From positions 1 through 58,478 of the forward strand of contig CAJUCA010000013.1 in the NCBI GenBank assembly GCA_910585265.1: DNA of 58,478 nt. Direction: 5' to 3'. Both the position numbers and the translations under genes were made by a program. Under the pieces are notes generated by a model that was not told the origin of the DNA, made no database searches, and saw only the letters and a program-made list of their open reading frames with translations. The first letter of the stretch is position 1. Every line of letters starts with the position of its first letter. Of this stretch, positions 10,391 through 17,482 are shown piece after piece. Source of the DNA: an uncultured Oscillospiraceae bacterium. GTDB taxonomy: Bacteria > Bacillota > Clostridia > Oscillospirales > Oscillospiraceae.

Positions 10391-10630
10391 TCAAAGCTCG
10401 GCGGCAGCGGCGGCCCCCACGGTGATCCCGCACGCATGGCCCAGCTCCTTCCGGGAGCCGAACCAGACGGTTTCCACGCCCTGGGCCACGGCCTGCTCCG
10501 CCAGGGCCCGGGTGAGCTGGGGATCCGCGTCCCGCGCCAGCAGCAGCCGCCTGGCGCGGCCGCCGGACAGGGCCCGCCGGACCTGCTTGACGCCCGCCAC
10601 CGTGGACAGGCGATCCGGTTCCTTTGCCAT
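10391..10630 (-). CDS. L7Ae/L30e-like ribosomal protein (YbxF type)
   Basis: A 79-residue small RNA-binding protein of the L7Ae/L30e/S12e superfamily, which recognises kink-turn RNA. In Firmicutes a gene of this type stands just before rpsL, as here. Features: VAGVKQVRRALSGGRARRLLLARDADPQLT, the conserved position of the alpha/beta sandwich, and the C-terminal LGHACGITVGAAAAAEL. The start is ATG 10630, the first codon preceded by a strong purine run (AAGGGGGG). It is the promoter-proximal gene of the str operon in this window; rpoB and rpoC, its usual upstream neighbours, are not adjacent. Confidence 0.88.
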   Translation of the reverse strand: MAKEPDRLSTVAGVKQVRRALSGGRARRLLLARDADPQLTRALAEQAVAQGVETVWFGSRKELGHACGITVGAAAAAEL

Positions 10631-10667
10631 GAAAAGGCCCCCCTTCCGCATACCAACGCAATGTTGA

Positions 10668-10696
10668 ATTATACCATAGCAAAACCGGGCCGTCAA
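10668..10696 (-). promoter_or_regulatory. Promoter of the str operon
   Basis: Minus-strand TTGACG (10691-10696), 17-base spacer, consensus TATAAT (10668-10673), about 40 bases before the L7Ae-like start. Confidence 0.8.
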
Positions 10697-10821
10697 GGGC
10701 GAATCCCATGGGAAATCCCTTTTTTTCCGGGGGTTTCCCAACAGATTCGCCAAAACCGCCCCCCGGCGGCGGCCCGGGGCATAAAAATTTCGTCCAAAAT
10801 TCCGTCCGGGAAAAAAAGTGC

Positions 10822-10850
10822 TTGCATTTTCCCGCGGGACGTGATATCAT
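10822..10850 (+). promoter_or_regulatory. Promoter of rpmE
   Basis: TTGCAT (10822-10827), 17-base spacer, TATCAT (10845-10850), divergent from the str promoter. Confidence 0.65.
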
Positions 10851-10916
10851 ACACCTTGCGTTTACAAGGGGCCGCTGTGCCCTTGACTTTTCATCGACAG
10901 AAAGAGGTGAATCCCC

Positions 10917-11117
10917 ATGAAGGAAGGCATCCATCCCAACTACAACCACACCACCATTACGTGCGCGTGCGGCAACGTGATCGAGACTGGCTCGACCAGG
11001 AAGGACATCAAGGTGGAAGTCTGCTCCAAGTGTCACCCCTTCTACACCGGTAAGCAGAAGATGGTGGATACCGGCGGACGCGTCAGCCGCTTCAACAAGA
11101 AGTTCGGCCTGGGCTGA
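10917..11117 (+). CDS. rpmE: Ribosomal protein L31, zinc-binding form
   Basis: A 66-residue 50S protein that bridges the subunits. Four cysteines (Cys16, Cys18, Cys36, Cys39) make it the C+ zinc-containing form, in contrast to the zinc-free paralogue used under zinc limitation. The signature CSKCHPFYTGKQK is intact. The start is ATG 10917 with AGAGGTG 6 bases upstream. Monocistronic, closed by the terminator at 11131-11172. Confidence 0.98.
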   Translation: MKEGIHPNYNHTTITCACGNVIETGSTRKDIKVEVCSKCHPFYTGKQKMVDTGGRVSRFNKKFGLG

Positions 11118-11130
11118 AACCCTGTCACTC

Positions 11131-11172
11131 CAAAGAACCGCTGCCCATGGGCCGCGGTTCTTTCTCTTTTTT
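11131..11172 (+). terminator. Terminator of rpmE
   Basis: AAAGAACCGC pairs with GCGGTTCTTT (one extra C near the loop), then CTCTTTTTT. Confidence 0.85.
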
Positions 11173-11216
11173 CCGGCGTACCGCATATACTACACAGGAA
11201 AACCCTGTAGGGGAGG

Positions 11217-11282
11217 GGCTTGCCCCTCCCGCCTTAAAGGGGCAGAAACCCTTTCCCCAGGAGGGGCAAGCCCCTCCCCTAC
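11217..11282. repeat. GTAGGGG palindromic repeat, copy 1
   Basis: Starts GTAGGGGAGGGGC and ends GCCCCTCCCCTAC, so the ends are inverted copies; each end also folds on itself (GGGAGGGGC / GCCCCTCCC around two bases). Nearly identical ends occur at 26431-26506 and 48840-48914. Confidence 0.85.
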
Positions 11283-11309
11283 TCATTATTTTTGTGGAGG
11301 TATCCCGCC

Positions 11310-11810
11310 ATGTTTCAGAAGGCAGATCCCAAGTCCCTGACCCTCAACCCCTTTTCCGCCGTGGGCGACCAGTGGATGCTTATCGCCGCCGGAACGCCGG
11401 ACCGCTGCAACGCCATGACCGCCTCCTGGGGCGGGCTGGGGGTGCTGTGGGGCGTGCCCATGGCCACCTGCTATATCCGCCCCCAGCGGTACACCAAGGA
11501 GTTCGTGGACGGCAGCGGATACTTCACCCTGTCCTTCTTCGATGGGAAGTACCGCCCCCAGCTCAACCTGTGCGGCACCAAAAGCGGCCGGGACGTGGAC
11601 AAGGTGAAGGAGTGCGGCTTCACCGTGGCCGCCGGGGCGGGCAACGCCCCCTATTTCGAGCAGGCGGACCTGGTGCTGGTGTGCCGCAAGCGGATGGCGG
11701 TGCCCATGGACCCCGCCCTCATGCCGGAGGACGTGAAGGAGAAGTGGTACAAGGGCGACTGGCACACCATGTACTGGGGCGAGATCGTGGAGGCGTTGGA
11801 GCGGGTGTAA
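11310..11810 (+). CDS. Flavin reductase-like domain protein
   Basis: A 166-residue FMN-binding split-barrel protein of the flavin reductase-like (DIM6/NTAB) type. The region GTPDRCNAMTASWGGLGVLW matches the flavin phosphate-binding strand-turn, followed by ATCYIRPQRYTKEFVD and the FTLSFFD strand. The start is ATG 11310 with GGAGG 9 bases upstream; an upstream in-frame TTG is not supported. Family members reduce free flavin or simply store FMN; the substrate and electron donor cannot be read here. It is followed after 44 bases by the nitrilase gene, so the two are probably cotranscribed. Confidence 0.85.
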   Translation: MFQKADPKSLTLNPFSAVGDQWMLIAAGTPDRCNAMTASWGGLGVLWGVPMATCYIRPQRYTKEFVDGSGYFTLSFFDGKYRPQLNLCGTKSGRDVDKVKECGFTVAAGAGNAPYFEQADLVLVCRKRMAVPMDPALMPEDVKEKWYKGDWHTMYWGEIVEALERV

Positions 11811-11854
11811 CCCCTGCGCACAGGACAGGACAGGACGGACAGGAGGGAACGGCC

Positions 11855-12736
11855 ATGGGCATTTTGAACCTCGCGCTGCTGCAAATCGCCCCCCGGGACA
11901 CGGTCCAGGGCAATCTGGAGAAGGGCGTGGAATACTGCCGGAGGGCCCGGGAGCTGGGGGCGGACATCGCCCTGTTCCCGGAAATGTGGAGCAGCGGCTA
12001 CCGCATTTACAACAGGCCCGTCCCGAAGTGGACCGCCGAGGCCATCCCCGCCGATGGACCCTTTGCGGAGGCGTTTCGCGCCCTTGCCGCCCGGCTGGGC
12101 ATGGCCATCGGCTTGACCCTGCTGGAGCGGTGGGCGGGCGGGCCCCGCAACAGCCTGATCCTGTTCGACCGCTTGGGGCGGCGGCAGTTCGTCTATGGGA
12201 AGGTCCATACCTGCGACTTCGACGTGGAGCGGAACCTGACCCCCGGCGACGATTTTTACGTCGCGGAGCTGGACACGGCCTGCGGCCCCGTCCAGGTGGG
12301 CGGGATGATCTGCTATGACCGGGAATTTCCCGAGAGCGCGCGGATTCTGATGCTGAAGGGCGCGGAGCTGATCCTTGTGCCCAACGCCTGCCCCATGGAG
12401 ATCAACCGCCTCAGCCAGCTCCGGGCCAGGGCCTACGAAAACATGACCGCCATCGCCACCTGCAATTACCCCCAGACCGTCCCGGACTGCAACGGCGGTT
12501 CCAGCGTGTTCGACGGCGTGGCCTACCTGCCGGAGCTGGAGGGCTCCCGGGACACCTGCATTTTGCAGGCGGACGGCGGAGAAGGCATTTTTATGGCCGG
12601 GCTGGACCTGGACCAGCTCCGCCGCTACCGCCAGAGCGAGGTTCACGGCAACGCGTACCGCCGCCCCGCCCGGTACGGCCTGCTGTGCGGCACGGCGGTG
12701 GAGGCTCCCTTTATCCGGGAGGGCCGGCGGCAATAA
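11855..12736 (+). CDS. Carbon-nitrogen hydrolase (nitrilase superfamily)
   Basis: A 293-residue amidase/nitrilase-family enzyme. The Glu-Lys-Cys triad is complete: Glu43 in LFPEMW, Lys116 in YGKVHTCDFD, Cys153 in MICYDREFPE. Family members hydrolyse amides, N-carbamyl compounds or nitriles; the exact substrate is unknown. The start is ATG 11855 with AGGAGGG 8 bases upstream. Just before the ribosome site is a short run of ACAGG pentamers (11822-11843), an odd low-complexity leader. It probably forms an operon with the flavin reductase-like gene. Confidence 0.9.
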   Translation: MGILNLALLQIAPRDTVQGNLEKGVEYCRRARELGADIALFPEMWSSGYRIYNRPVPKWTAEAIPADGPFAEAFRALAARLGMAIGLTLLERWAGGPRNSLILFDRLGRRQFVYGKVHTCDFDVERNLTPGDDFYVAELDTACGPVQVGGMICYDREFPESARILMLKGAELILVPNACPMEINRLSQLRARAYENMTAIATCNYPQTVPDCNGGSSVFDGVAYLPELEGSRDTCILQADGGEGIFMAGLDLDQLRRYRQSEVHGNAYRRPARYGLLCGTAVEAPFIREGRRQ

Positions 12737-12775
12737 GCTGACGGAATTGATATTTTACGGAGGAACCATACCTAT

Positions 12776-14038
<1,263 letters not shown>

Positions 14039-14044
14039 ACATCA

Positions 14045-14083
14045 AAAAAAGGACGCGGAGGGAATTTCCCCCGCGTCCTTTTA
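14045..14083 (+). terminator. Terminator of hflX
   Basis: AAAGGACGCGG pairs with CCGCGTCCTTT around a GGGAATTTCCC-containing loop, ending in TTTT. The palindromic element at 14082 starts right at its tail. Confidence 0.85.
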
Positions 14084-14263
14084 TAGTCACCGCACTTCAA
14101 AAGAAGTAAATCACTTCTTTTGAAGTCTGCGGCGCGAATGCGCCGCAGGGGCCGTGTAGCGGCCTGCGGTGGACTTCATAGCCAAAACACAGCCCATGAA
14201 ATGGGCTGGCGGGCTTTGCCCGCCTTGAAAATCAGTTACCGATTTTCAAGTGTTTTGACTATA
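14082..14263. mobile_element. MITE-like element: two adjacent cloverleaves between inverted ends
   Basis: The ends are TATAGTCA (14082-14089) and its exact complement TGACTATA (14256-14263). Inside are two modules. Module 1 (14085-14175): outer arms AGTCACCGCA and TGCGGTGGACT enclose perfect hairpins of 14 bp (14094-14126), 9 bp (14127-14148) and 5 bp (14150-14164). Module 2 (14178-14262): 13-base outer arms with one mismatch enclose perfect hairpins of 7 bp (14191-14207), 7 bp (14208-14224) and 9 bp (14225-14249). The hairpins abut with almost no unpaired base. No transposase is present. It may be a non-autonomous mobile element or a structured RNA; the name is inferred. Confidence 0.65.
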
Positions 14264-14494
14264 TGATTCGTCCCTGAAGTCAAAGAGCTGCTTTGGCTCG
14301 ATTCTGAGCACATCGCACAGCTTGAACAGCACATCGAAGGAGGGGCCCACCAAGCCCCGCTCGATAGAACTGACATAGGAAGGGGTAATGTCCACAAACT
14401 CGGCCAGCATTGATTGGGATAAACGGTTTTTCTTCCGATAGTAAACAACATTCAGCCCAAATTGGATGTAACGGTTCTTGTATTCCGCGTTCAT
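14246..14494 (-). CDS. Small XRE-family transcriptional regulator
   Basis: An 82-residue single-domain helix-turn-helix protein: MLAEFVDITPSYVSSIERG is a standard XRE recognition region (about 31-49), followed by LFKLCDVLRIEPKQLFDF. The start is ATG 14494 with GAGGGGGGTG 7 bases upstream. The last codons (YSQNT) and the TGA lie inside the palindromic element at 14082-14263, so insertion probably rewrote the C-terminus. It is transcribed away from the Cys-rich miniprotein at 14627; the imperfect palindrome at 14541-14564 between them is a candidate operator. Confidence 0.88.
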   Translation of the reverse strand: MNAEYKNRYIQFGLNVVYYRKKNRLSQSMLAEFVDITPSYVSSIERGLVGPSFDVLFKLCDVLRIEPKQLFDFRDESYSQNT

Positions 14495-14540
14495 GCCAGC
14501 ACCCCCCTCTGCTTTATATTTTACAGATGGGACGCAGAAA

Positions 14541-14564
14541 ATTACACATATTGTAATTTGTGTA
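14541..14564. promoter_or_regulatory. Candidate operator between XRE gene and miniprotein
   Basis: ACACATAT (14544-14551) and ATTTGTGT (14556-14563) are imperfect inverted arms (7 of 8) around TGTA, just upstream of the -35 at 14571. Auto-regulation by the XRE protein is inferred. Confidence 0.4.
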
Positions 14565-14570
14565 TCTAAA

Positions 14571-14599
14571 TTGACAGTATATATTTTAGGTGTTATAAT
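14571..14599 (+). promoter_or_regulatory. Consensus promoter of miniprotein
   Basis: Perfect TTGACA (14571-14576), 17-base spacer, perfect TATAAT (14594-14599). Confidence 0.8.
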
Positions 14600-14626
14600 G
14601 TACCCCATAGAGGGGGTGCCGTTCTT

Positions 14627-14818
14627 ATGCAAATCGACACACGCTATCAGGACCCCCGGTGCCAAAGCTGCGAGGCAAAGGACTGCGAGAGCTGCGCCCA
14701 ATTTGGCACAAGGCTTTTGCTCACGCCGCCCCCTGTCCCCTTTGGAAAACTGATCCGGCGGATCAGAACCGCCGGAGGTCTGGTGCAATATGTTTTTGAG
14801 GATCTGCCGGAGCCGTAA
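14627..14818 (+). CDS. Cysteine-rich miniprotein, function unknown
   Basis: A 63-residue protein starting MQIDTRYQDPRCQSC, with cysteines in a CxxC-x4-CxxC arrangement (CQSCEAKDCESC) that could hold one zinc ion, then a basic/hydrophobic tail (GKLIRRIRTAGGLVQYVFED). The start is ATG 14627 with GAGGGGGTG 9 bases upstream, behind a perfect consensus promoter. I do not recognise a family. The strong promoter, the divergent XRE gene and the candidate operator suggest a regulated pair; a toxin/antitoxin-like or stress role would be speculation. Confidence 0.6.
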   Translation: MQIDTRYQDPRCQSCEAKDCESCAQFGTRLLLTPPPVPFGKLIRRIRTAGGLVQYVFEDLPEP

Positions 14819-14868
14819 AAACGGGTTGCGGAGAGTTACCGCAGCCCTGCCAAACCCGACGCCGCCGC

Positions 14869-14897
14869 TTGACAAACCGCAGTCGGCCCGTTATAAT
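14869..14897 (+). promoter_or_regulatory. Consensus promoter of RNA copy A
   Basis: Perfect TTGACA (14869-14874), 17-base spacer, perfect TATAAT (14892-14897); start predicted at about 14904. Confidence 0.8.
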
Positions 14898-14903
14898 ATA
14901 AAA

Positions 14904-15134
14904 GGGCTATGCACCAAGCGGTCGGCCCTGTCAGTGGAATAGTTTCAGATTAAGAAACCGTCACTTGGCAGAGTGGCGGTTTCTGCTTTTCACGATAATC
15001 GTAACAGTATACTGCCCGATATGAAGCGTGATCCGCATCTTGTCACCCCCTTTCGGGGTTATGTGACCGACCGCCTGTCAACTGCTTGTTGGATGTGCAT
15101 AGCCCGGCCCCTTTTATGGGGCCGCCGTCATTTT
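14904..15134 (+). ncRNA. Structured non-coding RNA, tandem copy A
   Basis: No plausible protein; a duplicated unit with RNA-gene anatomy. A perfect 10-bp stem closes 5' and 3' ends (GGGCTATGCA at 14904-14913 with TGCATAGCCC at 15096-15105), enclosing about 202 nt. Inside: AGAAACCGTCACT pairs with AGTGGCGGTTTCT, TCACG pairs with CGTGA, and GTCACCCCC pairs around TTTC with GGGGT..GTGAC. GCGGTCGG (from 14918) can pair with CCGACCGC, or AAGCGGT with ACTGCTT: mutually exclusive alternatives. A GGCCCC/GGGGCC hairpin and TTTT end it near 15134. Size and terminal stem recall 6S RNA, but the multibranched core does not; class unassigned. Confidence 0.65.
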
Positions 15135-15171
15135 AACACAGATTTTGTCAAACCGCAAGGGGTTCGTCCGC

Positions 15172-15200
15172 TTGACAAACCGCAGACGGCCCGCTATAAT
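15172..15200 (+). promoter_or_regulatory. Consensus promoter of RNA copy B
   Basis: Perfect TTGACA (15172-15177), 17-base spacer, perfect TATAAT (15195-15200); start at about 15208. Confidence 0.8.
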
Positions 15201-15207
15201 ATAAGAA

Positions 15208-15441
15208 GGGCTATGCACCAAGCGGTCGGTCCTACGAAGTGTTAGTTTTTCTCAAAACGAGAAACCGTCACTTGTGGGAGTGGCGGTTTCTGCTTTTCAC
15301 GATAATCGTAACAGTATACTGCCCGATATGAAGCGTGATCCGCATGAAGTCACCCCCTTTCGGGGTAGTGTGACCGACCGCCTGTCAACTGCTTGCTGGA
15401 TGTGCATAGCCCGGTCCCTTTTACGGGGCCGCTGTCATTTT
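15208..15441 (+). ncRNA. Structured non-coding RNA, tandem copy B
   Basis: The second copy of the RNA at 14904, offset by 304 bases. The closing stem (15208-15217 with 15403-15412) and the 68-base core starting GAGTGGCGGTTTCTGC are identical to copy A, while differences fall in the 5' linker and hairpin loops, as expected for a selected RNA structure. It has its own consensus promoter and a GGTCCC/GGGGCC hairpin plus TTTT near 15441. The reading frames inside both copies look alike only because the DNA is duplicated and lack ribosome sites. Confidence 0.65.
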
Positions 15442-15534
15442 AACACGGATTCTGTCAAACCGCAAGGGGGGCTGTTCAAGCCCTCCCTTTTTTGATATAA
15501 TACCCCCATCCCTGTTGCCAAGGAAGTGACAATC

Positions 15535-16473
15535 ATGCTGGAAAAACAGCTTGCCGCCCAGGTGGTGGCCGAGGTAAAGAAAGCCGTGGTGGGCAAGGAC
15601 GACATCGTGGTGAAGGCCCTGCTGGCCATTTTGGCCCGGGGCCATCTGCTCCTGGAGGATATCCCCGGCGTGGGCAAAACCACCCTGGCCATCGCTTTCT
15701 CCAAGGCCCTGGGCCTGAAGTATAACCGGGTGCAGTTCACCCCCGACGTGATGCCCTCGGACCTCACCGGGTTCTCCCTCTACAACAAGGCCACGGGCCA
15801 GATGGAGTACCAGCCCGGGGCATTGCTCTGCAACCTGTTCCTGGCGGACGAGCTGAACCGGGCCACCAGCCGCACCCAGTCCGCCCTGCTGGAGGCCATG
15901 GAGGAGGGCAGGGTGACGGTGGACGGGGTGTCCCGCCCGGTGCCCGACCCCTTCCTGGTCATCGCCACCCAGAACCCCGCCGGGGCCTCCGGCACCCAGC
16001 TGCTGCCCGACTCCCAGCTGGACCGCTTCGCCCTGCGCTTGAGCATGGGCTACCCCGCCCCGGCGGACGAGCTGGAGCTGCTCCAGCGCAAGCTCCGGGG
16101 GGACGCCATGGGGGAGGTGGCCCAGGCCGCCGGCCGCGCCCAGCTCACCGATCTGCGCGCCCAGGTGGACCGGGTGTTTGTGGACAACGAGATCTTGCAG
16201 TACGTCCTCCAGCTCGTCCGGGCCACCCGGAGCCATCCGGGACTGGCCCAGGGAGCCAGCCCCCGGGCCGCCATCTCCCTGTGCGCCCTGTGCCGGGGGG
16301 TGGCCTACCTCCGGGGCCGGGACTACGTGGTGCCCGGGGACGTGAGCTACATCTGGACGGACGCCATCGCCCACCGCCTGATCCTGCCCGCCGGGGCGGC
16401 GGAGGTTGGCAGGCGGACCGTGGACATCGCCGGGGAGGTGCTGGAGTCGGTGCGCCCGCCCCGGCTGCGGTAG
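15535..16473 (+). CDS. MoxR-family AAA+ ATPase
   Basis: A 312-residue MoxR ATPase, a chaperone-like motor that works with a DUF58 partner. Walker A is GVGKTT (45-50), Walker B LADELNR with the conserved Asp-Glu, and sensor 1 lies in IATQNPAGASGTQLLPDSQLD. The C-terminal lid has the family winged region. The start is ATG 15535, with AAGGA 10 bases upstream; an in-frame GTG at 15526 would be too close to that site. A TATAAT box at 15496-15501 has only a weak -35. It is followed after 4 bases by the DUF58 gene and then a transglutaminase: the common MoxR/DUF58/TgpA operon, likely acting at the cell envelope. Confidence 0.95.
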   Translation: MLEKQLAAQVVAEVKKAVVGKDDIVVKALLAILARGHLLLEDIPGVGKTTLAIAFSKALGLKYNRVQFTPDVMPSDLTGFSLYNKATGQMEYQPGALLCNLFLADELNRATSRTQSALLEAMEEGRVTVDGVSRPVPDPFLVIATQNPAGASGTQLLPDSQLDRFALRLSMGYPAPADELELLQRKLRGDAMGEVAQAAGRAQLTDLRAQVDRVFVDNEILQYVLQLVRATRSHPGLAQGASPRAAISLCALCRGVAYLRGRDYVVPGDVSYIWTDAIAHRLILPAGAAEVGRRTVDIAGEVLESVRPPRLR

Positions 16474-16477
16474 GGCC

Positions 16478-17482
16478 ATGTGGCTCCGGCGACTGGCCTG
16501 GGCGGCGGCGTTGACGGCCGCGCTGCTGTTCCAGATCACCAACGAAAATTACCTGGGCCGCTTCCTGCTGGCCCTGTGCGTCGCCCTGCCCCCGCTGTCC
16601 CTGGCCCTGTCCCTGCCGGGGATGCTCCGGTGCCGCCTTTCCCTGTCCGCCGTCCCCGCCGCCACCGCCCGGGGCGGCGGGGCGGAGTGGGCGGTGGACA
16701 CCAGCGTCCCGCCCGCCCTGCCCATCGCCCGGATCACCCTGCGGCTGACGGAGGAAAACCTGCTCACCGGGCAGCGGCAGCGGGGGCGGTTCGAGCTCAC
16801 CGGGGTGGCCCGCCGCCACCCCGCCCGGACGAACGCCCCCACGGAGCACTGCGGCCTGCTGGAGCTGCGGGCGGACAAGCTCCGGGTGTGGGACTGCCTG
16901 GGGCTGTTCTCCCTGCGCCTGCCCCCGCCCGCCCCGGCCCGGCTGCTGTGCCTGCCCCTGCCCGTCCAGGCGGACCCGCCCCGGATCCCGGAGGGGGCGG
17001 GCCAGCGTCCCACCCCCCGGAACGCCGCCCGCCGGGGTCCGGGGGAGGACTACGACCTGCGGGAATACCGCCCCGGCGACCCCCTGCGGTCGGTGCACTG
17101 GAAGCTGTCCTCCAAGTGGGACCAGCTCATCGTGAAGGAGCGGGCGGAGGCCGTCACCCCCCTGCCCCTGCTCACCCTGGACCGCTTCGGCACCCCCGGG
17201 GAGCTGGACGCCCTGCTGGACCGGGCGGCGGGCATGAGCCGCGCCCTGCTGGACGCCCAGCAGCCCCACGCCCTCCTCTGGCTGGACGGGGCGGGGGAGC
17301 CTCAGCTCCACCCTGTGGCGGACGAGGGGGAGTTCCACCGTATGCTCACCGCCCTGCTCTCCGGCCCCGCCGGGGAGCGCGGCCCAGCCCTGGACGGCTG
17401 CCCCGCCGGCCTCCAGGGCCTGGACGGTCCCGCGTTCCGGATTCACATCAACGCCGGGGAAGGAGGGGACAGCCATGCCTGA
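16478..17482 (+). CDS. DUF58 domain membrane protein
   Basis: A 334-residue protein with two N-terminal membrane helices (about 5-20 and 27-48) and a DUF58 domain with the hallmark GEDYDLREYRPGDPLRSVHW near residue 190. DUF58 proteins have a von Willebrand-A-like fold and partner MoxR ATPases. The start ATG 16478 is 4 bases after the moxR stop, and the end overlaps the transglutaminase start by 8 bases, so all three are translationally coupled. Confidence 0.9.
   Translation: MWLRRLAWAAALTAALLFQITNENYLGRFLLALCVALPPLSLALSLPGMLRCRLSLSAVPAATARGGGAEWAVDTSVPPALPIARITLRLTEENLLTGQRQRGRFELTGVARRHPARTNAPTEHCGLLELRADKLRVWDCLGLFSLRLPPPAPARLLCLPLPVQADPPRIPEGAGQRPTPRNAARRGPGEDYDLREYRPGDPLRSVHWKLSSKWDQLIVKERAEAVTPLPLLTLDRFGTPGELDALLDRAAGMSRALLDAQQPHALLWLDGAGEPQLHPVADEGEFHRMLTALLSGPAGERGPALDGCPAGLQGLDGPAFRIHINAGEGGDSHA

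Larger units (their letters stand above)
14866..15474 (+). repeat. Tandem duplication of 304-bp promoter-RNA-terminator unit
   Basis: Two consecutive units with a 304-base period, each running from TTGACAAACCGCAG to a trailing GTCAAACCGCAAGGGG. The duplication includes promoter, RNA and terminator, so both copies should be expressed. Confidence 0.85.

Noticed and set aside
11822..11843. ACAGG pentamer tract as a phase-variation switch
   Set aside because: It is outside the coding frame and short; it would only shift ribosome-site context.
11147..11854. In-frame extension upstream of the nitrilase ATG
   Set aside because: It runs through a palindromic repeat and the flavin reductase gene in another frame; the strong ribosome site at 11841 fixes the start at 11855.
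14904..15105. Firm call as 6S RNA
   Set aside because: Length and closing stem fit, but the centre is multibranched and I could not match a 6S open-bubble rod by eye.
14973..15495. Two look-alike reading frames (about 73-90 codons) in 14973-15245 and 15274-15495
   Set aside because: They coincide with the duplicated RNA units, lack ribosome sites, and are similar only because the DNA is duplicated.
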